A stretch of 26,494 nt of DNA from the NCBI GenBank assembly GCA_031290055.1, contig JAITOH010000053.1:1-26494 (forward strand), read 5' to 3'. The stretch is from Endomicrobium sp. (lineage in GTDB: Bacteria; Elusimicrobiota; Endomicrobiia; Endomicrobiales; Endomicrobiaceae). The position numbers and the translations under genes were made by a program. Positions 17,300-26,494 of this stretch are shown one piece after another. The notes below the pieces were generated by a model. The model saw only the letters and a program-made list of their open reading frames with translations. It did no database searches and was not told where the DNA came from. Each line of letters begins with the position of its first letter. Within the stretch, counting starts at the first letter, position 1.

Positions 17300-18559
17300 T
17301 TAGGTAACAATCCCAAACAACGAATTTACTTTTGCTTCCACAATAGTTACATCTAACTGTTCGCCAAGACAATCAACATTAGCATTTTTTATAAAAACCT
17401 TACGACAGTTTCTCGTTCTTGCCTCTATAACACCATTTTCAACTTTTTCAACTAAAACCTCTTGTGTACTTCCTACCATTTTAGAAACAATCTCAGTAGA
17501 AATCTTATTTGATTCTTCAAGTACAATTGCATGGCGCGTTTTTTTATCTTTTAACGACACATTATCAATCATGGTTGCCGCTTTTGTATTTGGACGAGGG
17601 GAATATTTAAAAACATATAACCCATCAAATTTTATTGATTTTACCGCATTTAAAGTGCATTCAAAATCCATCTCTGTTTCACTTGGGAACCCAACTATAA
17701 TATCAGTAGTTATATTTATATCAGGAACAGACTTTCTTAATTTATTAATTAAACCAAGGTACTGTTCATAACTGTAATTTCTATTCATTGCTTTAAGAAC
17801 CTTATCAGATGCAGATTGTATTGGAAGATGAACATGAGAACAAACTTTTGCTTCCGTCGCTATAACATTTATCAACTCATCACTCAAATCTTTAGGGTGA
17901 TTTGTCATAAATCTTATTCTTCTAAGATTCTCTATCATAACAATTTTCTTAACTAACATTGTAAAATTTACGTAATCATAATTATATGAGTTTACATTTT
18001 GCCCTAAAAGTACTATTTCTTTTGTCCCATTTTTCACCATTACAGAACATTTATTAAGTATTACCCTGTAGTCAAGACTTTCTTCTCTTCCTCTTACAAA
18101 AGGTACTATGCAATATGAGCAGTAGTTATTACAACCTCTAACAATAGTCATATATTTTACAATTTCAAGTTTTTGGGATATTTCCCCACTTTTCAATCTA
18201 TTATTCAAGCCAAACAAATGCAAAATTTTTGAAGTAATTTTATCAATATTTTTTGATCCTACAATTAAATCAACACTGTTAAAACGTTCTTGAATTTTTA
18301 AACCAATCAGCTCAGCCATACAACCCACAACAACTATTCTTATATTTGGATTCTTTTGCTTAAATTTTTCTACTCGTCCAATATAAGAAAAGGCCTTTTG
18401 TTCAGCCTGTGATCTCACAGAACAAGTGTTAATTATAACTACATCAGCATTTGATATATCGTTTACCTTTAACGCTCCATAAGTTGAAAGGTATGAGTCA
18501 AGCATAGTTGAATCACAAACATTCATTTGACAACCCATTGTTTCAATTAAATAATTCAA
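17300..18559 (-). CDS. miaB: tRNA-2-methylthio-N6-dimethylallyladenosine synthase MiaB
   Basis: A 419-residue radical SAM methylthiotransferase that converts i6A37, made by MiaA, to ms2i6A37. The N-terminal cluster-binding Cys are C10, C46 and C80 (MGCQMN, INTCSVR, VVGCMAE). The radical SAM motif is C143/C147/C150 in RGCNNYCSYC. The C-terminal 60-65 residues form the TRAM RNA-binding domain (EVLVEKVENGVIEARTRN). I start it at TTG 18559: GAGG lies 6 bases upstream, and the family needs the strand NYLIET before the first Cys motif, which the first ATG (codon 8) would remove. The MiaB subtype fits the sequence and the presence of miaA; the related RimO and MtaB have different cysteine surroundings. 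Confidence 0.94.
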   Translation of the reverse strand: MNYLIETMGCQMNVCDSTMLDSYLSTYGALKVNDISNADVVIINTCSVRSQAEQKAFSYIGRVEKFKQKNPNIRIVVVGCMAELIGLKIQERFNSVDLIVGSKNIDKITSKILHLFGLNNRLKSGEISQKLEIVKYMTIVRGCNNYCSYCIVPFVRGREESLDYRVILNKCSVMVKNGTKEIVLLGQNVNSYNYDYVNFTMLVKKIVMIENLRRIRFMTNHPKDLSDELINVIATEAKVCSHVHLPIQSASDKVLKAMNRNYSYEQYLGLINKLRKSVPDINITTDIIVGFPSETEMDFECTLNAVKSIKFDGLYVFKYSPRPNTKAATMIDNVSLKDKKTRHAIVLEESNKISTEIVSKMVGSTQEVLVEKVENGVIEARTRNCRKVFIKNANVDCLGEQLDVTIVEAKVNSLFGIVT

Positions 18560-19017
18560 ATGTATCCTCTATGAAAAACATAATTTACAAAATTTTGTAT
18601 TCAAAATTAATTAAATAGTCTGGCTTTTCATCAAAATCTTTTATTTTCAAATGTCCAACACCACTAGATTAATAAAACACAACACTTCTACCAACTTAAT
18701 TTCAAATCAATAAGATTTTAACCAAATTGTTATTTTCTAAAATTTAAAATATCTCATAGCAATAAAAAGTTTTGATTTTAAATTAATATTTTAAAGCTCT
18801 ATAAAACATTGGAAGGTGATATCTGCATAAGACGCATAGTAACATAAATTACCTATATTGCTACAAAATCCAAACAAAAAAGAAAAAGTGGTGGTGTGTC
18901 CTCTTACTATATAATCAAACCTTTCAATTATCACAAACAAGACAGCACTTCCATAAATGATTTTGACACTACTTGGGGTTTCCCACTAGAGAAAAATATT
19001 TTTAAATAAGATTAATT
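18560..19017. other. 458-base gap with possible gene relics
   Basis: No intact gene is visible. On the minus strand a 64-codon stretch (18985-18794) is open between two stops but has no convincing start; it reads like protein (for example SSVKIIYGSAV and FCSNIGNLCYYASYADI). Closer to miaB another short frame, ending at a TAA near 18596, contains HLKIKDFDEKPDYLINFEYK. I assign neither to a family. They may be remains of one or two decayed genes downstream of serA, or chance. The miaB ribosome binding site is at the low end. Confidence 0.4.
18566..18569 (-). promoter_or_regulatory. Ribosome binding site deciding a TTG start for miaB
   Basis: AGAGGA on the minus strand with its GAGG core 6 bases before TTG 18559. 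No ATG occurs in frame before codon 8, and codon 8 lies inside the conserved first cluster motif region. Confidence 0.65.
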
Positions 19018-19965
19018 TCAATTAGTTACACTAACAGCATTTTTTATAAGACCTTTAGTGAAAAAATTTACGATAATCTCCACCATTTCGTGCGCAATTT
19101 TTATCTGAGCTTCTTTAGTAGAAGCAGCAAGATGAGGAGTCACAACAACGTTGTTTGTTTCAATAATGGTCCAATCTTCAGGTGGTTCCTTCAAAAATAC
19201 ATCAAGTGCTGCGCCCTTAACTTTTCCAGAATTAATGGCATTTGATAAATCTTTCTCATTAATAATAGCCCCTCTTGCACAATTGATAATTCTTACTCCG
19301 TCTTTCATTTTTTTTATAGAATTTGCATTTATCATACCTAAAGTATCATTATTTAAAGGTGAGTGTATAGAAATATAATCTGATTGGGAATAAATTTCAT
19401 TAATAGTTTTTAATTCCACACCACTAATTTTCACAGATTTTTTATTTATAAATGGATCATAGGCTATTATTTTCATATCAAAAGCAAGCATCCTTTTAGC
19501 GACCTCAGTCCCTATTCTTCCGAGACCTATCAATCCCAAAATTTTTCCTGAAATTTCAGTTCCGAGAAAAGTTTTGCGTTCCCACTTTTTAGACTTTAAA
19601 GATTCATATGCTTCAGGTATATTCCTTGAGAGAGAAAGCATAAGACCTATCACATGTTCAGCTACTGAAATTGTATTTCCATCAGGCACATTAGATACAA
19701 CTACTCCCTTTTGACCTGCCGCAAATATATCCACATTATCTATACCTGTACCGGCTCTCCCAATGAACTTAAGTCTTTCGGCTACACTAATTACGTCAGC
19801 CGTAACTTTCACTTCAGAACGTACTAAAAGCCCATCGTAATATTTTATAAGTTTTTTAAACTCTTCAGGATTAGGCTTATTATGTACTTCAACTTTAAAA
19901 TCTTTATTTGAAAATAAGGCATCCATTCCTTCTACATTATTATAAGTCATTAAAATCTTATACAT
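19018..19965 (-). CDS. serA: D-3-phosphoglycerate dehydrogenase, short form
   Basis: A 315-residue D-2-hydroxyacid dehydrogenase, most like 3-phosphoglycerate dehydrogenase, the first enzyme of serine synthesis (3-phosphoglycerate to 3-phosphohydroxypyruvate, NAD). GRAGTGIDNVD (69-79), NAD-binding GLGRIG (147-152) with D170, and catalytic R231, E260 and H278 (TPHLAAST) are all present. The C-terminus LIKNAVSV is where the catalytic unit ends in SerA; the ASB and ACT regulatory domains of long forms (about 525 residues) are absent, so feedback by serine is not expected through ACT. The ATG has AAAAGG 7 bases upstream. It follows the class V aminotransferase by 86 bases, which supports a serine role. 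Other 2-hydroxyacid dehydrogenases are possible but less likely. Confidence 0.87.
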   Translation of the reverse strand: MYKILMTYNNVEGMDALFSNKDFKVEVHNKPNPEEFKKLIKYYDGLLVRSEVKVTADVISVAERLKFIGRAGTGIDNVDIFAAGQKGVVVSNVPDGNTISVAEHVIGLMLSLSRNIPEAYESLKSKKWERKTFLGTEISGKILGLIGLGRIGTEVAKRMLAFDMKIIAYDPFINKKSVKISGVELKTINEIYSQSDYISIHSPLNNDTLGMINANSIKKMKDGVRIINCARGAIINEKDLSNAINSGKVKGAALDVFLKEPPEDWTIIETNNVVVTPHLAASTKEAQIKIAHEMVEIIVNFFTKGLIKNAVSVTN

Positions 19966-20051
19966 CTATTATCCTTTTAATAATTTTCTCATACTCGCAA
20001 CGTAGTACAAATAAGTTATAAAGTTAAATTATTCATATACAAATATATTTA

Positions 20052-21182
20052 TTATCCTTTTAAAAATACTTCTTCAGCTGCTGCTAGTGCTTTTCCTCTT
20101 TTAATATTTACACCTAACTTAAATAAAACCATCTCAAGACATGCAAAGCCGGCAAGTAAATCAATTTTACCAATGTAGCCCATATGGGCAAACCGTATAA
20201 TTTTGCCTTTTAAATCTCCTTGTCCACCAGCTATAAATACTCCAAATTCCTCCTTCAATGTTTTAATTATTTTACCACCAATTTCAATCGGCACCAAAGC
20301 ACTTGTAACAACATCACATGGAATCTCAGCAAAAAGTTCTAGTCCAAGAGACTCCATCACAGCTCTAGTTGCTCTTGCAAGAAGCCTAGATTTACTCCAA
20401 ATATTTTCTAGACCGATTTCAGTAATAATTTTTAAAGATTCTTCTAGGGCTACAATAAGAGTCACAGGAGGAGTAAAAGGTGTCTCGTTTGTAGTGTAAG
20501 ATTTCTTATATTTTTTAATATCAAAATAGAACTTTGGAATTTTCGAAACTTTTACAAGTTCCCAAGCTTTATCACTAAATGCTATAAAAGAAAGCCCAGG
20601 AGCAAGCATGAAACCCTTTTGTGATCCTGAAACAACTACATCAACTTTCCAATCATCCATTCTAAATTCCTGTCCAACAAGTCCAGAAATCGAATCAACA
20701 ACTAAAACAGCACCTGTTTTAGAAACTATTTCCCCAATAGTTTTAATATCATTTACAACACCTGTTGATGTTTCTGTAAATGTTGTGTACACAGCTTTAA
20801 TTTTTGGGTTTTTTTTAAGAACTTTTTCTACTTCTATAGGCTTTATCACCTTTCCCAATTTAACCGAAACAGAAATAACTTTTACTCCATACATCTGAGC
20901 AATTTTTATCCATCTATCGCCAAAATTTCCACAACTTGCAACTATAATTTCGTCGTCTGGGCTTAGAAGATTTACCACGGCTGCTTCCATTGACCCTGTT
21001 CCAGAAGCAGCAATCATGTACACTTCATTTTTAGTTTGAAAAACATATTTCAAACTTTGGGCAACATTTTTGTAAACGGCTCCAAATTCACTCGTCCTAT
21101 GGTGAAGTACAGGTAATGCACCCTTTAGGGCAACTCTTGGTGGTATAGGAGTAGGTCCTGGTGTTAAAAGACAACGGTTCAT
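20052..21182 (-). CDS. Class V aminotransferase (serine/alanine-glyoxylate or phosphoserine type)
   Basis: A 376-residue PLP enzyme of the AGXT/SgaA-like class V family. It starts LLTPGPTPIPP, with HHRTSEF (27-33), SGTGSMEA (60-67), D163 contacting the PLP ring and K189 in SGSQKGFM as the Schiff-base lysine. The family includes serine-pyruvate, alanine-glyoxylate and serine-glyoxylate transaminases. In several bacteria and archaea lacking a classical SerC, such an enzyme pairs with SerA to make phosphoserine. The neighbouring serA supports that here, by inference. The ATG overlaps the lon stop (ATGA), so it is co-translated with the protease operon. It is not classical SerC, whose sequence differs. 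Confidence 0.88.
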   Translation of the reverse strand: MNRCLLTPGPTPIPPRVALKGALPVLHHRTSEFGAVYKNVAQSLKYVFQTKNEVYMIAASGTGSMEAAVVNLLSPDDEIIVASCGNFGDRWIKIAQMYGVKVISVSVKLGKVIKPIEVEKVLKKNPKIKAVYTTFTETSTGVVNDIKTIGEIVSKTGAVLVVDSISGLVGQEFRMDDWKVDVVVSGSQKGFMLAPGLSFIAFSDKAWELVKVSKIPKFYFDIKKYKKSYTTNETPFTPPVTLIVALEESLKIITEIGLENIWSKSRLLARATRAVMESLGLELFAEIPCDVVTSALVPIEIGGKIIKTLKEEFGVFIAGGQGDLKGKIIRFAHMGYIGKIDLLAGFACLEMVLFKLGVNIKRGKALAAAEEVFLKG

Positions 21183-23593
21183 ATTTTTTTGATCCCCCCA
21201 TTTTTTCTATTTAATTGATCCTTGTTTTTATTTTCAGGAGATTGCTGTATTGCTAAAGAAATCACTTTATCCATATGTGAAACGGGGATCATTTGTAACT
21301 TTTTTTTTACATCTTCTGGAATATCGGCCAAATCTTTCTTATTGCTCTCTGGGAACAGTATAGCATTTATCCCTTCTCTATAAGCAGCTAGAGTTTTTTC
21401 CTTAAGCCCGCCAATACCAAGGACTCTACCCCTCAACGTAACCTCACCAGTCATCGCAACTTTCTTTTTCACAGGCTTATTCATACAAACAGATGCAAGA
21501 GCAGTTGCCAAGGCAATTCCGGCACTAGGGCCATCTTTCGGTACAGCTCCTTCTGGCACATGAACGTGAAAGTCAGTATTCGAAAACATACTTTCATTTA
21601 TCGCAAGTTTTTGCGAAACTGAACGAACATAAGTCAAAGCTGCTTGAACAGATTCTTTCATAACATCGCCAAGCTTTCCAGTAAGGACTAGTAATCCTTT
21701 GCCTTTCATCTTATTTACTTCTATTGTCAGAGTTTCCCCACCAAATTCAGTCCAAGCAAGCCCAGTAGCTACTCCTATGTCGTTTTCTGCTATTCTTTCT
21801 CTTTCATAATGAGCTATGCCAAGATATTTATTTAAATTATCAGGAGTAATTATTATGGACCTCAATCCTTTATCAAATTCAAACTCTTTAGCAACCTTTC
21901 TACAAATATTTGCAATTTCTCTAGTTAAATTACGTACACCAGCTTCACGTGTATAATTTTTGATAACTGCATCAAGTGCGCCCTCAGCAAAAGTAAATTC
22001 TCCATTTTTAAGTCCATGTTCTTCTAATTGTTTGGAAATTATAAAATTTTCAGCTATACGACGTTTTTCATCATCTGTATAACCAGAAAATCTTATAAGT
22101 TCAAGCCTGTCAAGGAGTGTATGTGGGATATTATTTAAAGTATTTGCTGTTGTTATAAACATAACGTTTGACAAATCAAAATCTACATCAAGGTAATGAT
22201 CACTAAAAGCATAATTCTGTTCTGGATCTAAAACTTCAAGTAGTGCCGCAGATGGATCACCTCTCCAATCAGAACCAATTTTATCTATTTCATCCAAAAT
22301 AAAGACTGGGTTATTAGATCCTGCTTTTTTCATAGACTGTATAATTTTACCTGGCATTGCACCTATATAAGTGCGCCTATGACCCCTTATTTCTGACTCA
22401 TCCCTTACACCACCCATTGAAATCCTTATAAAATTTCTCCCAAGACTTCTTGCTACTGATTTTGCTATTGAAGTTTTGCCCACACCAGGGGGACCAATAA
22501 AGCAAAGGATCGGTCCTTTTATCTTTTGAACTCTTGACAAGACAGCAAGATATTCTAGAACTCTATCTTTAACTTTTTCTAATCCATAATGATCTTGGTC
22601 TAAAATTTCTTTAGCTCTTCTTAAATCTAAATTATCAGAAGTTGACTTTTCCCATGGTAAATCTAAAATCCAATCAAGATACGTTCTTATGACTGTGGCT
22701 TCAGGAGACATAAGCATCATTTTTTCAAGCCTTGATATTTCTTTTTCAGCAGCACATCTTGTACTTTGTGGCATGAGAGTTTTTTTTAGTCTATTTTTTA
22801 ACTCATCAATATCTTTTTGTGCATCATCTTTTTGTTTAAGTTCTTTCTGAATAGCTTTCATTTGCTCTGTAAGATAATACTCTTTCTGGGTTTTTTCTAT
22901 TTGATTTCTAACTCTGTTTTGAATGCGTCTTTCAATGTTTAATATTTCTATTTCTGTACTAAGTATTTGGATTATTTTTTCTAAACGTTCAATAGGATTC
23001 ACAAGTTCAAGAATCGTCTGTTTATCGTTGTTTTTTATTGCAAGATGTGAAGCTATGGTGTCAGCAAGTCTTGCTGGATCTATAATATTATTCACAGAAA
23101 CATAAATCTCCATAGGTATTCTTGAATTCAATTTTATATATTGTTCAAAAAGAGAAATTGAACGCCTCATAATTGCTTCAGCTTCAGGAGTTTTCTCAAT
23201 TTTTTCATCAAAAACTTTTAAACCTACTTCAATATACCCTTTATCGCTTAATTTAAAGTCCGTCCACTGAGCTCTACTTATTCCTTCAACAAGCGCTTTA
23301 AGTGTACTATCTGGCATTTTTAACATCTGAAGCACTTCACAAATTGTTCCTATATTATAAACGTCATTTGGCGTTGGATCTTCAATCTGAATATTTTTCT
23401 GTGTAACAACAAAAACAAGTCTATTCGTCGCCATAGCTTCTTCCAAAGCTCTTATTGATTTCTCACGACCCACTGCAAGTGGGAGTACCATTGCTGGATA
23501 CAAAATTATATCCCTTACAGGAAGAAGTGGAAGTGTATCAGGAATTTTTAAAATCTCATTTTTATCACCACTAACTCTATCCAATTCACTCAT
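21179..23593 (-). CDS. lon: ATP-dependent protease Lon (LonA)
   Basis: An 804-residue LonA. The N-terminal substrate-binding domain starts at about residue 20 ([13 protein letters not shown]), coiled-coil helices lie at about 200-260, and the AAA+ module has Walker A GPPGVGKT (367-374) and Walker B VFILDEID (430-437). The C-terminal protease carries the Ser-Lys dyad S690 (PKDGPSAG) and K733 (GGLKEK), 43 residues apart as expected. Lon degrades misfolded and regulatory proteins in the cytosol. Its ATG overlaps the clpX TGA and its stop overlaps the next ATG, so three genes form a coupled chain. No heat-shock operator was seen. Confidence 0.97.
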   Translation of the reverse strand: MSELDRVSGDKNEILKIPDTLPLLPVRDIILYPAMVLPLAVGREKSIRALEEAMATNRLVFVVTQKNIQIEDPTPNDVYNIGTICEVLQMLKMPDSTLKALVEGISRAQWTDFKLSDKGYIEVGLKVFDEKIEKTPEAEAIMRRSISLFEQYIKLNSRIPMEIYVSVNNIIDPARLADTIASHLAIKNNDKQTILELVNPIERLEKIIQILSTEIEILNIERRIQNRVRNQIEKTQKEYYLTEQMKAIQKELKQKDDAQKDIDELKNRLKKTLMPQSTRCAAEKEISRLEKMMLMSPEATVIRTYLDWILDLPWEKSTSDNLDLRRAKEILDQDHYGLEKVKDRVLEYLAVLSRVQKIKGPILCFIGPPGVGKTSIAKSVARSLGRNFIRISMGGVRDESEIRGHRRTYIGAMPGKIIQSMKKAGSNNPVFILDEIDKIGSDWRGDPSAALLEVLDPEQNYAFSDHYLDVDFDLSNVMFITTANTLNNIPHTLLDRLELIRFSGYTDDEKRRIAENFIISKQLEEHGLKNGEFTFAEGALDAVIKNYTREAGVRNLTREIANICRKVAKEFEFDKGLRSIIITPDNLNKYLGIAHYERERIAENDIGVATGLAWTEFGGETLTIEVNKMKGKGLLVLTGKLGDVMKESVQAALTYVRSVSQKLAINESMFSNTDFHVHVPEGAVPKDGPSAGIALATALASVCMNKPVKKKVAMTGEVTLRGRVLGIGGLKEKTLAAYREGINAILFPESNKKDLADIPEDVKKKLQMIPVSHMDKVISLAIQQSPENKNKDQLNRKNGGIKKI

Positions 23594-24831
23594 GCAGTCT
23601 CCTTTGTACTTTTATACACAAATTTCAGTTGTTCTTTTTTTTCTACAGCCTTATCTGTAACTATACTTTTTACAATAGAAGAATTATCTGGAACATCGAA
23701 CATCACATCAAGCAACAATTTTTCTATAATTGATTTTAAACCTCTTGCTCCTAAGCCTCTTTTAAAAGCCTCGTCAGCTATTTTTTCTAAGGCTTTTTTT
23801 TCAAATTCAAGCTCAACATTTTCAAACTGAAACATTTTTTTATACTGCTTCGTTAAAGCATTTTTCGGATTTGTCAAGACGTGAACTAAATCCACAATTG
23901 ATAGGCGATCTAATGTAGAAATTATAGGTAGCCTACCAACAAATTCTGGGATGAATCCAAATTTTATCAAATCCTCGCTTTCAACTCTAGATAGTAAAGA
24001 ACCTTCAGAACTACTATCAATGCAACCTGCATTATCCGTTACAAAACCTAAAGTCTTCTTTGACAATCGTTTATATATTATGTTCTCAAGTCCCTCAAAA
24101 TTGCCACCACAAATAAAAAGAATATTTACAGTATTTATTTTTATATATTCCTGTCTAGGATGCTTCCTGCCACCAGATGGTGGAACGCTAGCAGTTGTTC
24201 CTTCTAATATCTTTAGAAGAGCTTGCTGAACGCCTTCCCCTGAAACATCCCTTGTTATAGAAGGATTATCAGATTTTCTTGAAATCTTATCTATTTCATC
24301 AATATAAATTATACCACTTTCAGCTTTTTTTATATCAAAATCTGCGTTTTGAATAAGTCTTAAGAGTATGTTTTCGACATCTTCCCCAACATATCCTGCT
24401 TCTGTTAAAGCAGTTGCATCAGCAATAGCAAACGGCACATCGAGAATTTTTGCTAGGGTTTGAGCCAAAAGAGTTTTACCAGTCCCGGTGGGGCCTATAA
24501 GTAAAACATTAGATTTTTGAAGTTCGAGATCATCTTTTGATACAATTCCAGAAAATTTTAGCCTTTTATAATGATTATACACCGCAACTGCCAAAATTTT
24601 TTTGGAGTGTTCTTGAGCTATAACATAAGAATCAAGAGTTTTTTTTATCTCACTTGGTTTTAATAACTTTAACGTGTTTTTATCAGATTTTTCTTCATTT
24701 AAATTATTAAAAAGATTTAGCGAACTTTTTGCACACTCTTCGCAAATGTAAACGCCATTTACTCCAACTAATTTACTAAGATTCTTTTTTCCACAAAACA
24801 TACAACATTTATCACTAAAATTGTTTTCCAT
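23590..24831 (-). CDS. clpX: ClpX, ATPase subunit of ClpXP protease
   Basis: A 413-residue AAA+ unfoldase. The N-terminal zinc-binding domain uses C10, C13, C30 and C33. Walker A is GPTGTGKT (113-120), Walker B IIYIDEID (174-181), the pore loop GYVG (146-149), and GGRKHP supplies the ClpX RKH loop. An arginine-rich sensor segment near [11 protein letters not shown] closes the AAA+ module. It feeds unfolded substrates to ClpP, encoded just upstream. All expected motifs are present and length is typical. The gene starts 19 bases after the clpP stop and overlaps lon. Confidence 0.97.
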   Translation of the reverse strand: MENNFSDKCCMFCGKKNLSKLVGVNGVYICEECAKSSLNLFNNLNEEKSDKNTLKLLKPSEIKKTLDSYVIAQEHSKKILAVAVYNHYKRLKFSGIVSKDDLELQKSNVLLIGPTGTGKTLLAQTLAKILDVPFAIADATALTEAGYVGEDVENILLRLIQNADFDIKKAESGIIYIDEIDKISRKSDNPSITRDVSGEGVQQALLKILEGTTASVPPSGGRKHPRQEYIKINTVNILFICGGNFEGLENIIYKRLSKKTLGFVTDNAGCIDSSSEGSLLSRVESEDLIKFGFIPEFVGRLPIISTLDRLSIVDLVHVLTNPKNALTKQYKKMFQFENVELEFEKKALEKIADEAFKRGLGARGLKSIIEKLLLDVMFDVPDNSSIVKSIVTDKAVEKKEQLKFVYKSTKETA

Positions 24832-24850
24832 TATGCATATAATTCCTTTG

Positions 24851-25459
24851 TCATTTCAAACTAACTATAACTTCATCAATGAGGCCATACTCTTTAGCTT
24901 CCTGAGCAGACATATAATAATTCCTATCGGTATCTTTCAAAATCTGCTCAGAAGTTTTTCCAGTATGCTTTGCGATTATTTCGGAAAGTTTTCTCTTTGT
25001 ATAAATAACTTCTTTTGTTTCTATGCTAACTTCAGAAGCCGTGCCAGATAAACCTGAACCATAGATTAAAGGTTGATGAAGCATTATGCGGGAATGAGTT
25101 AAGGCATATCTTTTGCCTTTTGTTCCTGCAGCAAGCAAAACAGCTCCAAAAGACATTGCCATGCCCATGCAAATTGTAGTCACTGGGCTCTTTATAAACT
25201 GCATAGTATCATAGACAGCCAAACCAGCTGTGATCATTCCACCTGGTGAATTTATATACAGACTTATATCTTTTCCTGAATCTTCAGCATCCAAATACAA
25301 AAGTTGCGCTATTAAAATATTCGATGAATCAGTGGCAATAGCACCGTTTTGGCCACATATGAAAATAATTCTGTCTTTAAGAAGTCTAGAATAAAGATCA
25401 TAAGTTACTGCAGCTCCTTGATTCCACCTTTCTATTACCGTAGGTACTAACAGTGACAT
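24851..25459 (-). CDS. clpP: ClpP, proteolytic subunit of ClpXP protease
   Basis: A 202-residue serine protease forming the tetradecameric chamber that degrades substrates delivered by ClpX. The catalytic triad is S103 ([13 protein letters not shown]), H128 (IMLHQPL) and probably D178 ([13 protein letters not shown]). [12 protein letters not shown] and [13 protein letters not shown] are standard family blocks. I start it at ATG 25459, behind GGGAGG 4 bases upstream; this matches the family N-terminus, whereas a TTG six codons earlier would add residues not seen in ClpP. It follows tig by 93 bases. Confidence 0.96.
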   Translation of the reverse strand: MSLLVPTVIERWNQGAAVTYDLYSRLLKDRIIFICGQNGAIATDSSNILIAQLLYLDAEDSGKDISLYINSPGGMITAGLAVYDTMQFIKSPVTTICMGMAMSFGAVLLAAGTKGKRYALTHSRIMLHQPLIYGSGLSGTASEVSIETKEVIYTKRKLSEIIAKHTGKTSEQILKDTDRNYYMSAQEAKEYGLIDEVIVSLK

Positions 25460-25513
25460 AACTCCTCCCATACACAACCCTCACACCTGTGCTTTATACA
25501 TGTCAAAAGATGC

Positions 25514-25539
25514 AACGTGATAACATAACGTGATAACAT
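25514..25539. repeat. Perfect 13-base tandem repeat, two copies
   Basis: AACGTGATAACAT occurs twice head to tail (25514-25526 and 25527-25539) in the 93-base space between tig and clpP, about 55 bases upstream of the clpP start. It could be a slippage duplication or a binding site for a regulator of clpP. TTGACA lies just downstream on the minus strand, but I see no matching -10 at proper spacing. Confidence 0.8.
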
Positions 25540-25552
25540 AAGATATCTATTG

Positions 25553-26494
25553 TTAATCAAGTTTTTTTGAGGACATAGCTTTTTCTTCTAACCTAATATT
25601 TGCATTATCAAGTAAAAAATCAAAAATTTTTTCACCTTTAAAGTATTCATCTACTGTGATATTTTTATTAGAAATAGATGTATTCATTCTATATTTCGCT
25701 GTGTCAACATCACACTCAGTTACTGTAAGCTTTTCGGATGATTGTATTGCATTTAAGATATAAAAAAGCCTTACGTTTTTTTCTGCCTCTTTTTTAAAAT
25801 TTCTCTGTCCAAGTTCTATTTGTTTTTTAATGTATTCTTTTGGAACACCATGCATACTCATATATTTTCTCATTCTCTTAATTAAAATTTCTTTTTGACT
25901 CATAACTAGAGATTGTGGAACTTCAAACACATTTTTCTCAAGCAAATAATCAACTATCTGTTTTTCAATATTCATATTTTGACGAAGTTTTTCCTCATCT
26001 TCCATTGTTTTTCTTAATTTTAATTTCAAATCTCCGAGATTTTCATATCCAATATTTTTTGCAAAGTTATCATTAAGTTCTAGAATTTTTTTTTCTTTTA
26101 TTCCAACTATTTTTATTTTAAAAATTATTTTTTTACCTGCAAAAGTTTTATTTGGGTAATCTACAGAATATTCTACTTTTACATCTTTTTCATCACCAAT
26201 TCTCGACGCTATTAAAGAGTTTTTAAAACTTCTAACTGTATTCTCCAAACCTAAATCAATCACATGGTTTTTTGCAACAACATCAGTAATAATTTTTCCA
26301 TCAGAGTCAAAAGCAATGTAATCCACATAAACAACACTTTTTTCTGTAGCTTTTCCTAATTTAGATGGGATAAGTTTAGCATTTCTATTTCTTAAAGCAT
26401 CAAGATTCTCATTCAAACTCTCATCAGTAACTCTAAAAACTTCTTTTATTACCGGAATTCCTTTATAATCTTTTACATTGATTATAGGATGACA
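25553..26494 (-). CDS. tig: Trigger factor, ribosome-associated chaperone (5' end outside window)
   Basis: The frame is open from the stop at 25553 to the window edge, giving 313 residues; the codon at 26416 is only an internal TTG. The most upstream residues (KDYKGIPVIKEVFRVTDESL) match the segment joining the ribosome-binding and PPIase domains of trigger factor, so roughly the first 100-130 residues, including the ribosome-docking loop, are missing. The FKBP-like domain (about 50-130 of the visible part) is divergent: the family signature IPGFE is replaced by VRSFK and TFPEEY by EYSVDYP, so prolyl isomerase activity may be lost. The helical C-terminal chaperone arms follow (about 135-300). 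Gene order tig-clpP-clpX-lon is classical and supports the call. Confidence 0.88.
   Translation of the reverse strand, partial: CHPIINVKDYKGIPVIKEVFRVTDESLNENLDALRNRNAKLIPSKLGKATEKSVVYVDYIAFDSDGKIITDVVAKNHVIDLGLENTVRSFKNSLIASRIGDEKDVKVEYSVDYPNKTFAGKKIIFKIKIVGIKEKKILELNDNFAKNIGYENLGDLKLKLRKTMEDEEKLRQNMNIEKQIVDYLLEKNVFEVPQSLVMSQKEILIKRMRKYMSMHGVPKEYIKKQIELGQRNFKKEAEKNVRLFYILNAIQSSEKLTVTECDVDTAKYRMNTSISNKNITVDEYFKGEKIFDFLLDNANIRLEEKAMSSKKLD

Noticed and set aside
18794..18985. 64-codon open stretch as a real small gene
   Set aside because: It has no ATG start and no ribosome binding site, and an open run of this length can occur by chance. I kept it only as a possible relic.
1..26494. CRISPR arrays, insertion sequences, tRNA or rRNA genes, phage genes
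   Set aside because: I saw no spaced repeats, transposase motifs, cloverleaf-like segments or conserved rRNA blocks. The region is a collinear run of housekeeping genes.

Overview
The window is a densely packed, AT-rich (roughly 30% GC by eye) bacterial chromosome segment. All 17 recognisable genes lie on the minus strand, so transcription runs from high to low coordinates. The genes are conserved housekeeping genes of a diderm (outer-membrane) bacterium: a LolC/LolD lipoprotein-release transporter, a very large AsmA/TamB-like envelope protein, MurJ, UvrC, MutS/MutL and the tig-clpP-clpX-lon proteostasis block. High AT content, long poly(A) tracts inside genes, a compacted uvrC, a frame-broken mutS end and relic-like gaps suggest a host-associated or genome-reducing lineage. 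An Endomicrobium-like member of the Elusimicrobiota would fit, but this is an impression and nothing here proves it.

Layout in the direction of transcription. (1) 26494-21179: trigger factor (5' end outside the window), clpP, clpX, lon. (2) 21182-19018: a class V aminotransferase whose ATG overlaps the lon stop, then a short serA. Together they could make phosphoserine. (3) 19017-18560: a 458-base gap with no intact gene but possible relics. (4) 18559-17300: miaB, starting at TTG behind a good ribosome binding site. (5) 17299-16971: a 329-base gap with nothing clear except a weak promoter-like pair. (6) 16970-7677: mutS, mutL, miaA, murJ, uvrC and a fused methyltransferase/lipoyl-ligase gene. 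(7) 7494-1: lysS, lolC, lolD, ilvE and an AsmA/TamB-like reading frame of at least 1018 codons that leaves the window at base 1.

How the genes work together: MiaA and MiaB act successively on tRNA A37 (i6A, then ms2i6A). MutS and MutL form a MutH-independent mismatch repair pair, since the MutL endonuclease motif is intact. UvrC and the methyltransferase domain add further DNA repair. LolC/LolD and the AsmA/TamB-like protein serve the cell envelope. ATGA stop/start overlaps (clpX/lon is near-identical) join clpX-lon-aminotransferase, murJ-uvrC and lolD-ilvE, implying translational coupling.

The most notable items are: a mutS whose conserved C-terminal tail lies in the -1 frame directly after an A7 run at an ATGA stop/start; a single reading frame joining an O6-alkylguanine methyltransferase-like domain (without its Arg finger) to a lipoate ligase/octanoyltransferase domain; a UvrC lacking both its long linker and its C-terminal HhH domain; and A10-A11 tracts inside intact genes. 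I did not see a CRISPR array, insertion sequence, rRNA, tRNA or an obvious new multi-gene system.
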